Positions 21,693-34,559 of a stretch of DNA of 64,000 nt are shown piece after piece; position 1 is the first letter of the stretch; each line of letters opens with the position of its first letter. This DNA comes from Oxytricha trifallax (Eukaryota > Ciliophora > Spirotrichea > Sporadotrichida > Oxytrichidae). The notes below the pieces were generated by a model. It did not search any database, had not been told where the DNA came from, and was given only the letters and a program-made list of their open reading frames with translations. A program made the translations under genes and the position numbers. The DNA lies in the NCBI GenBank assembly GCA_000711775.1, contig ARYC01002608.1, forward strand, positions 1 to 64,000, given 5' to 3'.

Positions 21693-24600
21693 AAAAGAGC
21701 AATAATTGTAATGAATTACATTTTCACAATATATGTTTCACATTGTGTCTTAGTGAACTATTAATTACTTTCATTTATTATCTATCTGTCTATTTAAATT
21801 AATGCAAAAATAATAATAATCAATTAATATACAGAAAAATGTGAGAATATACTTTATTTATTATGGGTATTTGTATTTAATCTAAGAAACTCAAATTTTT
21901 TATAGATTTTGAGTGATTGTTAGAATAAAATTTCTGATAAAAATTAAATTTTATCGATGCAATCTAAGTCAATCTAATGATTGATAAATTTACTTCTGTA
22001 TTTTTATCAATTCATATCAATAGCTTCAATTATTTACCTATATCAAATAATTTTTAAGAAATTTATTACAATTATAACTTGAGTTGTATCTTAAATCCTT
22101 ATACTTTCAACTACAAATTTAATAATATTTAATTAAATATCATCAATTTATTATGTATATTATAATTTTATCATAATTTTGCAAAAGCATCATAATTAAT
22201 TAAAGTTACTTATTTATTATATTAAATTATAATATAAAAAAGTTTAAAAATATTGAGTTTTTGTGAACCAATAGTATATCATTCCTTTTATGATAAATAT
22301 TAGAAGTTTAAACTTTGTAATAAATAATTTATTAGTTATTTTTCAAATCCTTTTATCAATAAGCCATCAAATTTATAATTAAAAGCATTCATTAAGTTTT
22401 TATATAAATATGATAGAAAATATTAAACAATTTATTGCTAAATTAGTATTTAAACTTATAAGCCATTTTGGTTATTCCTAATAATTAGCTATATTGTTAT
22501 TAATTTTCAGACGCTCTATTCAATATAATTGCTTCATTTCAATGACTTCCTTAGCTTTGGGAGTCTTGTAAATAGATAAGACATTCTGTGGTGGAAATAC
22601 TGACACTTTGAACACAGAACTTTTGCAGTCATACTCTCTAAAATAAATAGCTTCCAGTAAAATTACCATATTTGTAATTTTAGATTTCGTTACAGAACCT
22701 ATATATAATTAGTCAAAAATTAATAAATTATTGTTGTAACTGAAAACAAATAAAGTTTCTGAGTAATTAAATAGACTAAGCTATGATTAAAAGCCTTCAT
22801 CAACACTCTTAATAAATTGAAAATGTTAAGGATCCATATAATTCTTAAATACAGATCAATATCATCTTAAATACTTTAGAATTTTTTCTCTATTATTGTA
22901 GAATTATGTAAATCTATACTTAATCCTTTATTTAAGTTAAATTTTAATAATAAATTTAATTATATTTAATTTGTTTATTTGCTCTTAATAACTAGCTCAT
23001 TTTTTAACGAACTTTAATTTTTTAAACTTGATAAATAAAAAGAGCACTTGAATTTCTTTCTTATATTTCGTAGACTGCTTCTTTTGAAGACAATTGAATT
23101 TTTATTTATTAATCTGAAAATATAAATGGAACATCCTCATAAACTAAAACATAAATTAATAAACATAAATTAATATATATATATATATTAATTTTAGAGA
23201 TGGTTATTACATAGGGTACTAAAACTCAATTGCAAAAATGTAGTAGCATATTGTCTCCTGATCGAAACTACATTAAGGGAATTCGATAAAGGAGGAAATT
23301 TGATTCATAAATAATGCCTACAAATGAAAGAATAAATCATCAATGATTTAAATTATTTTGAATGCAGATAATATCTTATTATTTACCAAAATAATAATTA
23401 AAGACGAGTAACTTAATAAATGTTATTTCAGTATTTAATTTGTTCATAATAACTAAAACTTCCAGTTTAAGTTACTTTAATATCAAATTAGAGTTTAATA
23501 TTTTGTAATTATTTATTCAAACTTGGTTAACATTTCTTGTATGGAATCAGAATATGAAAATTCATAAATAAATATGAATATTAAAGGCAATAAATTTGCA
23601 AATGCTTGATATTAGACCGAGAGAGATAGCGAAAGTGCTGCTTATGAAGATGACAAAGTAGTAAATGCTTTTTATGTTATATCAAATAATTTGTTTCTTT
23701 ATCAAGCAGTAAATATCAATCCAAATCAAATAAAAAGGTTTTATTTTATTTAAAATCTACATAAATAAATGAATCATGATTTATATTAGATATATATAAT
23801 AATTAATTTAATTGAATAATTTACTTTCTATAAGTTCAATTAAAATTAAAGAGCCAATTTATTAAACAAATAAGATATATAAATGAGTAGGAATTAACTA
23901 ATTAAACATTTATGATATTTTAGTAGTTAAATTTTCTTTGTAAATTAAACCTTTTTATAATTTGTTTGATTTGTTTTAGACAATTTTATCCTTTTATCTT
24001 ATAAAAATATGCAAAGTATGCTCTCAATATGTTTAGTAAATATGGCCTAGTCAGAAGAAATTCTAAATAAAATTTCGATTATTATAATTTCAATTCATTA
24101 AATAAGTTAATTTTATGTTAGTTTATGCACTTAGATGGAGTATTAATTTTTATAAATTATAATTTTTTTATCATAATATAAAATAAATTCATTTGATAAA
24201 ATGGAAACATTCCTTAAATTTATTACGCATTTGTTAATTTTCAAATAAAACATTGATTAAAATTTGTTAGTAACAAAATATTATTAATGAAATTATATGA
24301 ACTAAACTGTGGTTCAACACTTATTCATCACACAATTATTGTTATTAATATAATTAAAGTAAGAATAAAGGATTAGTGAGATATATTTATATATAATCAA
24401 ATAATATATATTTTTAATCAGATATGCAAGCATTACTGTTATAACTGATGGTATCATTCATATAATTGCATAGTGTGTATAGTATTAATAAAATGACATT
24501 TTATAAATGGAAATTATTTATATTTTTTATGTAAATATATAATTTTATACAGATAAAAATTTGCTATTCATTAATAATTTGAAATATTTTTGTCTGTCCC

Positions 24601-25961
24601 TGTGTAATATGTAAGAGTATTTCATGCATCATTTATTCTTAAATAATTTATAATTTATAACTAATTATATTCAATTAATGAATAATAATTACTTATAAAA
24701 CTAATTATTAAATCAAATTGAGTTGGTGTGGATCCTACACACTCACAAAAATATAAAGTTACAAAATTGATGTCAATAGAAATGGTTCGTTGTAAAACTT
24801 CAATTGTTTCATCTTAGGAACTCTAGAAAAAGTCAAGCATAGCTATTGGTGATGAATTTAATTGAGTAGTTTATAGCGATTCTACTCATGAATATTTTGC
24901 CTTATCTGATTTTCATTTATGTAAATTTGTTTAGCTATGGATTGCATATTTCACTGTATTTTAATTATTTAAACTCATTTCATACAATTAGAAAGGTGTT
25001 ACTAATTTATAGAAAACCACTCATTAAATTTATACATTAGTTTTTTTTAAAGTTATATGTGCAAAACTATGAAGCTTGCCTAAGAGATACTGATCGAAAT
25101 TAATTGCATATAGTAGATATTTTTAATTATTTTTTTATTAAACTGCGCTTCAATTTTACAAACTAAATATTCATTTAATAAATTAAAACTATAATCTAAA
25201 GATTGCCTATCTGGAAGTATTGACTTTAACAAATAAAGATTTAATCATATAAAATTCAGTTTCAGATGCAAATCAGTTGTTTTTATGTTGATATAGAAGC
25301 AAATTAAAGAGTTTAAATGGAAGACTCTTCAGTGTTTTAGTATAGAGTATAATGAATATAGCAATAATTTTTAAAATTAATAACTGCCAAAAATCTTATG
25401 CTTTACTTTAGTCGAGGAATCAATCAAATTTGTAGACGTGTTTTGAAGAAAGTAGATAATTACTATAAATTTTTAAACATTAAAAAATGATGTTTTAATA
25501 GAGAACTATTCAAATTAAGTAAACACAAATTATATTAAGTATTGATTAATAAATTTAAAAGTTCTATATTTCATTCTTCTATTTACAAATAAATTAACAT
25601 TAAATTAACTCATTCAATTAGATTAAATCTATAAATAAACTGCAAATAAAATAGACTTAAAAAATTCTATAGTTTTAGAGATAAATTGAGGTATTGCTGG
25701 CATGAACCTCGAATATAGTAGAAAACTACGAATCCTAATAAAATATAATATATTTTTCTTATATTTAAGAGTAAAATAAGAATTATTTACATATTAATAA
25801 GATAATTACAAAATTAAAGTTAAAGAAATATAAGGAAATAAGAATTAAGCTAAGGATCTATTACCTACTTACAAAAAGATATTATAATAAAACATTCTGT
25901 TTTATATAAATTTTATCTCCAGTAGAAGGTTATTCTTTTCCTCAAATCATTATTATTAATT
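21693..25961. other. Long A+T-rich stretch without recognisable genes
   Basis: About 4.3 kb of extremely A+T-rich, low-complexity DNA with a short (AT)n run at 23,179-23,192. I saw no coding block, terminal inverted repeat or tandem array. AACTGCCA occurs once, at 25,382. Confidence 0.4.
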
Positions 25962-26475
25962 GTGGATTATATAAATATTCAGAGGTGGTATAATTATTAT
26001 AACTATGCAAGAATTTTAATCAACTTAATTAATATGTTTAGACAATATGAAAATCACTATAGATACTGCAGCAATGATAATTACTATAACTATTTCTTGA
26101 CAATGAGACCTGAGAGTAATTGCAACGCAACAATTGCAAGCCTTATAATTGCTAAAGTGTAATTTAAGTAACTTAATTTATCGGTTCAAGCACATAGACT
26201 TGGTCGAGTAAAGATAACATAAGTTTAATTCAAACACAAATAAATGCACAGACCCATAAATGAGGCAATTATCCAAAGTATATGCTAGCTCTTATTTCCT
26301 TCTTCAAACAAGAGATGCATAAGACAAAGTGAGAAATTTCATTAGCTGGTATCGTGAACGATCATTTCCCCATAAGTCTAAAGACCCATATCATGCTAAT
26401 GTGTTAGCAAATGCAGGGATACCATTCTTTTAACTTTACTAGAGTTCAATGTTTTCATTAACACCTTAAAGTTGA
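25962..26475 (+). CDS. Putative two-exon coding segment, unknown protein
   Basis: The better-supported part is ATG 26,260 to TGA 26,473-26,475 (71 codons): it reads LLQTRDAQDKVRNFISWYRE, then KSKDPYHANVLANAGIPFFQ, composition not explained by A+T bias. Upstream, a Tyr/Asn-rich frame from ATG 25,962 (FLTMRPESNCNATIASLIIA) could join through an approximately 100 nt intron ending AAATGCACAG at 26,250. That join is speculative. A minus-strand coding segment ends 67 bp downstream, so the two converge. No domain recognised. Confidence 0.38.
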
Positions 26476-26541
26476 CGAAATTCACCTATTACAGCTTCAG
26501 ATAATAAATGGGAAATATGGCAAGACGATGCTCAGAGATCC

Positions 26542-26747
26542 TCACGTAATCTTATATTGGTTTGGCTTCTGACGGATATTCTGGATATCCTTCTAGTCAA
26601 TAGCTGCTATTACAGTTTCAAAGAGTGTCATCTTGTTTCACAATGCTTCAACTTTGTGTATTTCGCTAATATTTGTTCTCTTTATGGCAAGTCCATCTAT
26701 TTATTCCATAGCATTTTCTCTTGCTCTTGATCTCGCTGTTGTTTATG
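26542..26747 (-). CDS. Putative C-terminal coding segment, unknown protein
   Basis: The minus frame reads HKQQRDQEQEKMLWNKQMDL and PQREQILAKYTKLKHCE. After a one-base frame change at about 26,635 it continues MTLFETVIAAIDQKDIQNIR and QKPNQYKIT to TGA 26,542-26,544. Gln/Glu/Lys-rich composition is typical of ciliate coding DNA. The frame change could mark a small IES or a mutation. Function unknown. Confidence 0.35.
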
Positions 26748-27289
26748 AAAATATATGAAAATATTTGGTATAAAAATTAGATTTCATTTTATGTTCATTA
26801 TTTCTAAGACTTGTAGATTATTACTATTATTTTCATTTCATTTTGAAAGTTTTATAAATATATTTTAATAGATTTAAAATGACAATGATAGTATTAATTT
26901 TTGCATATTTTATGTCATGATTTTATCGTGTTATTAAAATTTATGTTTGGGCTTTAGCACTTAAATTTATTCATTTTTTAATTAAACCTTTTTGCTTCTG
27001 CTTCTATATGTTACAATGTAAGTACTATAAATATTTTAATAAACACTACTATTTAAAATAAAATATTTTTTTTTAAAAAGATGAAAATTTTGAATTAGTT
27101 TAATGAATATCTAAATAATGATGCTTAAAAATATATTTTAATAGAAAAATAATTGAATTTAACTTAAACTGAGCTTTATTTTGATAACAAAATGTCAATT
27201 TAAACTTTCTAAAATCAAAGATAAAAATAAAAGGGAATCTTAATATAATTTGACATAATAGTGAATCTTATTTATTAAATTAGAAAGTT

Positions 27290-27850
27290 GATTGCTTGGT
27301 GAAGCCAACCTCACTTGGATTTTCTGATAGAGCTTTCTACTACACTAAGGCCTACCGAGGCAGTTAAGGAGTTGCTTGGCGCAAAGCATGAAGGACCAGT
27401 CGGCGGGGTTCAATTTGTCAGCGTACACTCCTCGAGTGAGCTGGACCGTAATATTTACCTGCATTAGATGAGTTACCTGGCTTGAGTTCAGTTTTCTAGG
27501 TAATAAGGAGCAGTATAAAGGTACGCTCTGCCTTCAAAAGTGAGAAGACGAAAACCATTGAAGGCAACGATAAGGATTTTTCTCCCATACCGGGTCATGG
27601 TACTGAAGCTACCACAGCGAAAGGACAGGGATTACGTTTCCCAGTAGCGGTGGGACCGGTAAGCGTTATTCTCCAGCTTCTGTCACTCTGGTTGAATTCT
27701 ACGAGCTCTGTCGTCCAGGTTATTCTAGCGACATCTTGCGACATCTTGATATAGGAGGATACTAGGTGAAAGCGAGATTGGTTTTTTCGGAGTTTTCTAC
27801 TTCATGACCTCCACGTCACGGAATTGCCACGTCTACGTCACGACTAAGAT
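27290..27850. other. GC-rich island, identity unknown
   Basis: A roughly 550 bp island of balanced composition in A+T-rich DNA; I count 31 G/C of 60 at 27,361-27,420. Two plus-strand frames stay free of TGA for about 60 and 110 codons (SQPHLDFLIELSTTLRPTEA from about 27,311; FKSEKTKTIEGNDKDFSPIP within 27,443-27,775), and a minus frame has 46 codons. None is recognisable. It ends in a cluster of ACGTCACG motifs (27,810-27,842). It could be an MDS, a structured RNA gene or a foreign insert. Confidence 0.35.
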
Positions 27851-28033
27851 TTATGGTTTCATTTTAGTATTAAACAGTGATATGTTAAATTTATTTTATT
27901 TTAATCATTAAACCATAGTGAATCATACTCTATTATGTTGTAAATATTATTAATATTTGATATCCTCCATCTCCATCAATTTCGTTATATCATTCTTTAA
28001 ATGTATCGATGAATTATTTAAACTACTAACTTT

Positions 28034-28255
28034 ATGAAGTACGAAAATTAATCTATGAGCTTAAGTCAGCTTGATAGACAGAATCGTATAGTATCTCATT
28101 GTGACTTCCAATAACTTAATAAGCCCATCCAAAGGTATAATGAGTTAATCACATTTAGGACATATTAGGTACCTTGTTCATTCAATTATTTTGACATTAA
28201 GCAAGCTTTACGAGCAGCATTAAAAACTTCATGTTTCTCTGGCAGCGTTCACTGA
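28034..28255 (+). CDS. Hypothetical protein segment
   Basis: A 73-codon frame from ATG 28,034 to TGA 28,253-28,255, with four TAA/TAG Gln codons. It reads MKYENQSMSLSQLDRQNRIV, then FQQLNKPIQRYNELITFRTY and FDIKQALRAALKTS. Balanced, mostly hydrophilic composition suggests real coding. The frame continues after TGA as LLFIRAPQIR, so this may be one MDS of a larger gene or a remnant. Family unknown. Confidence 0.4.
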
Positions 28256-29132
28256 TTGCTTTTTATAAGAGCACCATAGATCAGGTAAATCCACTTCTTA
28301 CTGCGTAATCTCTCTTTATAATAGTTTTTTTTAACATTTTTAAATCAAGTATCCTTGGATTTTTATGAAAAATTTTGAAGATTTGGGGAGAAGTCTCTGT
28401 GATCCTTTATTTTCGTTGAAAATAATATAATCCTTCAAATCTAATAAATTCACTAGCCTTCTTCTTTTATTTTTTTATTAGACTTTTTATCATGAATCTT
28501 GTAGTAAATGAGTTTTAAATCAATGGAAGAATTAAGGTTATAGGTAGATATCAAAATTTTATTAGAAATCGTAAATATATGTAAAACCTGACTTTACCAT
28601 CACTTGCAGAAGTACCATTCATAACCATGACCAGTATGACTATATTATTATCTCATGTTAGGTATTTAGGTTAATTAATATAAAAATTATAATGAGAACA
28701 GTTATTACTATCACCCCTTACTAATGAGTTACGTTATTACGTTATCACTGCTCTCGTGGTCGTCTTAATCTAGACTGCTATGAGAAAGCGACTATCATCT
28801 TCTCAAAATAGATAGTTTCATTTTTAATTCATTCAATGACGTTAGCTAAAATTAGTAAATAATTATCTTTGTTATATAATCAGTTACAAGAAAAGAGATT
28901 GCACACAAGAAAAGAGATTGCACACAAATTTATACTTTATATTTAATCAAATATAAATAATGATGGTATTTCAAAATAAATATAAATTGGACAATATAGA
29001 TATTATTTTATTATGTGCCTCCTATTAATTTTTTTAAAGTATATTGGATGGATTTCAATAATTTAGTGGTCGTAATTATGATTACATTAGAGCTATTTCC
29101 AAATATTAAATATCTTTTAGGAATCAGTATGC
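28256..29132. other. A+T-rich spacer
   Basis: No gene recognised. AAGAAAAGAGATTGCACACA is directly repeated in tandem at about 28,890-28,926. Confidence 0.35.
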
Positions 29133-30162
29133 ATATATGTTCTGACCGAGCCCACCCTCCCCCCCTCAGCCGAGACCCCCCTCCCCTCCTCAACCAGAGA
29201 CCCCCTCCCCCCTCAAATCGAGAATCCTCCTTATTATTATCGCTTTTATTGTAGTTTTTTTTTATGAATTTATTTTGACTCAGAATAAATTTCTTGCCCT
29301 TCGGGCAGATATTACTATTAAAAATATATTTTGATAAGTTCCACTACGTCCGTCGATTTTTTTTAGAACATACTCCCATAGGGAAATATTTATAATAAAG
29401 TTTAATTTTGACTATCATGATTAATAATATGATTTAATTGATAGACATAAATTTGAATTCAAAATTTTTTATAACTTAAATCACTTACACTCTACTATAT
29501 AGTAAAAATTAATATAAAAATTTTTCCTATTATTTTTAACTTCATTTAAATATAAATACTTTTATTATTAATACTTATTAGTTAGTTAATTACTATTAAA
29601 ATCTTATTTTATTCATATATATATATTAAAATGGTAATCCTAAACATAAAAAATTGTCTTTGATTTTTCAATAAACTAAGTTAATGAATAAGATTTTAAT
29701 AGTAATTAACTAACTAATAAGTATTAATAATAAAAGTTTTTATATTTAAATGAAGTTAAAAATAATAGGAAAAATTTTTATTTTAATTTTTACTATATAG
29801 TAGAGTGTAAGTGATTTAAGTTATAAAAAATTTTAAATTCAAATTTATGTCTATCAATTAAATCATATTATTACTTATGATAGTAAAAATTAAACTTTAT
29901 TATAAATATTTCCCTATGGGAGTATGTTCTACAAAAAATCGACGGACGTAGTGGAACTTATCAAAATATATTTTTAATAGTAATATCTGCCCGAAGGGCA
30001 AGAAATTTATTCTAAGTCAAAATAAATTCATAAAAAAAAACTACAATAAAAGCATAATAAAAGTGGATTCTCGATTTGAGGGGGGAGGGGGGGTCTCGTT
30101 TGAGGGGGGGTCTCGGCTGAGGGGCGGAGGGGTAGGAGGGGGGTTCGTCAGAACACATATAT
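29133..30162. mobile_element. 1 kb foldback element with C-rich/G-rich ends
   Basis: Near-perfect palindrome: arms of about 480 bp around a short centre near 29,650. Tips pair through ATATATGTTCTGAC and its complement. Just inside each tip is about 90 bp of pyrimidine-rich repeats (CCCCCTC units with GAGAC spacers at 29,150-29,220; the G-rich complement at 30,078-30,140). Further in, TTGCCCTTCGGGCA and CCACTACGTCCGTCGATTTT are conserved in both arms. No coding capacity: frames through the ends are Pro-rich or Gly-rich artefacts. Confidence 0.82.
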
Positions 30163-32827
30163 TTAGGGAAATCACTCCCTTTAGTAACTTTTTATAAGAA
30201 AAATTAAAGATTTGAACTAATAGAATTGTTTAAGTATGATTTTGGCTATGATAACATTAAGAATATCCAATTATTTATTATTAATAAATTTTAAAATCAG
30301 TTTTTTACGATTTATCTCATCTGAAGTATAACTATGTAATGCTATATGTTCCCATTTACTCGTGATTAAAAGAAAATTGAGATTCTGATTGAGTATCCAT
30401 GTAATGCCTTGTTATACTAATTATACATAATTTAATGTGTTAATTAAAGTGGGCATATATCTCTTTGTAAAATTTGATTAAATTTATTAATAATTGTTAA
30501 CAAATTACTTTATATATTCAATTTTCCTCTAATTTTTTCGAATTATTATGAATGATAATTTAGAGAATATATCTGTTAATATAAAATAAAAAGAACATTA
30601 GTTTAAGGAATTTTTTAAAGTAATAAATTTATTGTTCAGTAAAGACTATTGTTTTTAAATGAACTATTTTAATAGTTTTTTTACATACAACTTTACATTG
30701 ATGTTCGAACTCTCGAGTATTAATTTTAAATTCATGGGTTTAACCAAATAGATTATCGTCTAATATCTCAGTTTTATTGCCATTATTTTCTCATAAAATA
30801 CTCAAAATCTTTTCAAACTATGATTATTTTAAATTGTTAGAAATTCTCTTCATAATACAGTAGAATATCTCACAAGTTAGCAAGTATACTTAAGAACAAA
30901 TCCCAATACCTAATTTAGATAAACTATAAGCATTAAAGGAAATTGACTATGATAAGGGTAAATCCAGCAAATCTTTATAATATATACAAAATGGAATGCT
31001 CGAAGATTGTAAACTGATTTAAGAGCGATAAGAACGAGAACGATATGACAAAATGGAGATAATTGCAAAAAATAAAAAACCTAAAAATAGTATATAATTA
31101 AATTAAATGATTTTAGTTTTGATTACTAATTTATAAAGTATTATGAATAATTGTTGAATACTTTTATATATTTCACCTTTCTTTTAATGTATTTTTATTT
31201 TTTGCTTATTTTTCATATACCTTTATGGTAATTTCATTTCTTCATTGTTCAAATTTGATGTTTTTGACTAATTAAATAAATCTCATTATATTTAACTATG
31301 CTTTTATTCGAAATTAAATTAAATATAGTGTAAATCTTTTTCATTAACGTTTTACAATAGAATTCGAATGGTAACATCATTGCTTTATGAAATTAAACTT
31401 ACAATAATTGCTTACAAAAATAGGAGTGAATACCATATAAATTATTATTTCTTCTAATTCGGTTAATCGAAGTTAAATTGTAATTTATTTCATCGCTGCA
31501 AAGTTATGTTAAATCAATTGGTATAACATCATAGTAGTTGCATTTTGATATGATGACAGTAAATCATGTTTATGAGAGCATCCAATCTCAATATAGTATT
31601 ACACAATTATTTAAAAACGTGATAAATATTGTCACATACATTTTATATTTATTAATTAATAGATCTTAATCTTAGTATTTTCATTATTTTAGCAGGAAAT
31701 ATGCTTTTTTGGCTGAATTTGAGAACTAATACATCTCAAACATTAATAATTTATTCAGTTTGGTAAAATGCCTTAAATATAACAAATTTATATTAGTTCA
31801 TGGTTGAGAGATAGTTATTAATAAATAAATATAACCATATTTGTATGTTACGAATACTTTTTATATCTCAATTATTAATAAAACATTTTCTTACTTGAAT
31901 ATAAAGCAAATTAATATTGAGTAGAGTGACTTAAATGAGCATTATCATTAGTTCAATAGATTATTATGAAGTCATATTTATTATTTTTTAATGAAAATAA
32001 TAGTTACTACTCTAACTTGAAACATCAATATTTTAATATTCTGAATCTATTTAAATTATTTATAAGGTATATTTAATAAATAAGAGTTATAAAGTTGATA
32101 TTTTTTTGAAATATCTGCTTACTCTGAGTGAATAATAGGCAAATAACTTGATTTTCATAGAAAAACCCGCTATTTGTTTGGAATACATATTTAAATTAAA
32201 GAATAAAATCTCCTTTTGATTAATTTAAACAACTTTTAATAAATCAAAATGATTATTTTTTTATTACAATTTATATAATTATTAATATACTTCTTTAATT
32301 TTACCGGTCACTTTAAATATTCTTATCTTCCTCAATACAAGTTTAATTTTTGTTTAAATTTTTTCATATTTCAAATGGATTAGACACTATGAATTTTCAT
32401 TAGCTAGAGCTTCATAAATATCTATATGATAAAGTTAAGTTTAGAACATTTTTTTAAATTATTTTTTGTTGTTTTACCTGCTGATTATTTTGAATACGAA
32501 GTACATTAGCTTATGAAACTTTAAAAAATTGAAATATTTATTAGAATGGCTTAACTATAAGATTGACAGAAGCTAATTAGTAAAAACATTCAGTCAAGTA
32601 TTACTATAAGTGCAATCTAAAGCCCAAAGAGTGCTGTTAATATACATAAATTAGAAGCTTAATAAACAATTAATTTAATAATTACATTTAAACTTAAACA
32701 GACAGATCGTATTTTAGTAAATAAATGGCTATTAAAAATATACTTAAATATTTCCTAATTTTTGAAAAACGAGGAAAATGTTGATATTATTGAAGATGAG
32801 TCAAATTTTATATAAATATTTAAATGA
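30163..32827. other. A+T-rich stretch without recognisable genes
   Basis: Low-complexity A+T-rich DNA; no coding block, inverted repeat or array found by eye. Confidence 0.4.
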
Positions 32828-32990
32828 GTGTAATCTTAGCTCGAAAGATTAATTGAGCTTGGTTTAACTGATTGTTAAAGACGATCTACACATCAAAAAT
32901 AGAATTGTCCTCGTGTTGAACAAGAATTTCAGGTTTTAAGATCTATCCCAAGGAAGGTAGTTAGGTCGAAGTAATTTCTTTATTAACTAA
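32828..32990 (+). CDS. Putative coding segment, unknown protein
   Basis: The plus frame just after a TGA at 32,825 reads LERLIELGLTDCQRRSTHQK, then CPRVEQEFQVLRSIPRKVVR, a charged, mixed composition in A+T-rich surroundings. There is no ATG at the start and the frame stays open to about 33,220 with poorer composition, so the ends are not defined. Could be an MDS. Family unknown. Confidence 0.33.
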
Positions 32991-33299
32991 TAACAATTTG
33001 TAAATATGAAACAATTAATTACTAATAAAACTTAATATACTATATATATTCTTAAAGATCTTATAAAGGTTAGAACTGCTTACTCAGTAAAAATATGGGT
33101 AAAGTATACATATTTTTCCTCAATGCAATAAGTAAATTAATTAGAGTAAATTTATTCTCTACAATTAATTTTTCCCTTATTAATTTTGATAAAAGAATAA
33201 AATAGTTTTATTTTATATAAAAAATTACATGCCCTTTTTATTTCCTTATATTACATTATAAAATACAATGTCACCAAGATTATTATATACAACTAAGAA

Positions 33300-33640
33300 T
33301 TGCTTTATAATAAAAGTTAAACTCCTACGATGTCAGCACCCATTATAATCGGTGTCTTTCTTAAATCATCCATTATTAGGCTTATGTATAGTACTAACTG
33401 ATTTTACAACTTTGTATTAATTAAACATTTATCTTAGTTGAGAAATTTTATGAATTAAGAATTTTCTTCGTCAATTGATTATTTACTTAATATTAATATA
33501 TAATAATGTTCAAATAGGTCAGATATGGCTTATTTAAGTAAAAGTAAAACAAATACTGCTTGTTTAATGTTGTCATCAATTTGCAATCCTCTGGATTTGT
33601 TGCTTGGTTTGTCTCAGATACGGTGAAAATCTTGTGAGCT
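33300..33640 (-). other. Two short coding-like patches
   Basis: On the minus strand MDDLRKTPIIMGADIVG is readable at about 33,370-33,320, and MSESLNSSQDFHRI-TGA-DKPSNKSRGLQIDDN at about 33,650-33,560. Each is too short to name. The in-frame TGA in the second falls where Arg or Trp would fit. They may be pieces of one disrupted gene. Confidence 0.25.
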
Positions 33641-33670
33641 GTTTAAGCTTTCACTCATATCTCTACAACT

Positions 33671-33940
33671 ATCATTTTCATTTGTTTAAATATAAAAATC
33701 AACATGACTATTTTTAAAATAATCATTGACTATATACAATGAATTATTATATATTAATATTTGAATAAATTTAAGAGATATTAATATTTTTTAATTTTTT
33801 ATTATTTCAATAAGGTAATCTATGCATAATCATTTTTAAATTTATTCAAATATTATTATATAATAAATTTATTGTATACAGTCAATGATTATTTTAAAAA
33901 TAGTCATGTTGATTTTTATATTTAAACAAATGAAAATGAT
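33671..33940. mobile_element. Small palindromic element (270 bp)
   Basis: ATCATTTTCATTTGTTTAAA starts the left arm and its complement ends the right arm at 33,940. Arms of about 110 bp, including TCAACATGACTATTTTTAAA, pair nearly perfectly around a centre near 33,800. MITE-like; no coding capacity. Confidence 0.75.
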
Positions 33941-34559
33941 ATAGGTTGAAAAAGATTTTGGTAATCTGCTAATCTTTTAAGTTTATAATTTATTGTTTTC
34001 GTAAAATCCTCAGAAAGTCTAGAAAATGTAAAATTAATTGAAATATTTTTCCTGTGGGAGTATTTCTCTTAAATATTCGACCGTTTGTAAGAGTTGCTAA
34101 AAAATAAAAATAACATCAAGAAGCAATTAAAATAATAGTATAGCTTTTGAAAAATTTATGTCATTTATGAGTAAAAATTGTTATGAGAGTGAGATCTCTT
34201 GAAGTAAGTTGAGTCAGACCTTGGAAATATGATTTTTCTTATAAAGTGGGGTATATTAGGGGGACTTCATTTTTGAATTTGAAGCAAATTTTGTGTTTTT
34301 TAATAAAAAATACTTATATATTATATCTTAATATTTTAATGTTTTGATTTTTTAATAACACCAAAATAGCTTAAAATATAATTTGAGGAAAAACGTTAAT
34401 TTATTTCATGATATTTTTTTAGATATTTTTGAGAAATTTTAAAGCCAAATTAGATTAATTTGAATATAATTTTATTACATAGAAAGTGGGTTATCTAAAA
34501 AACTATTATCTGCGTATGACTAATTCTAAAAACAACTTTGCTCAGTCAGAATACAATTT

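Noticed and set aside
27290..27850. rRNA, SRP RNA or tRNA in the GC-rich island
   Set aside because: No conserved rRNA, SRP or tRNA landmark sequence could be recognised by eye; left as unknown.
29011..29254. Pro-rich and Gly-rich frames on opposite strands
   Set aside because: Both come from the C-rich/G-rich tip repeats of the foldback element at 29,133-30,162.
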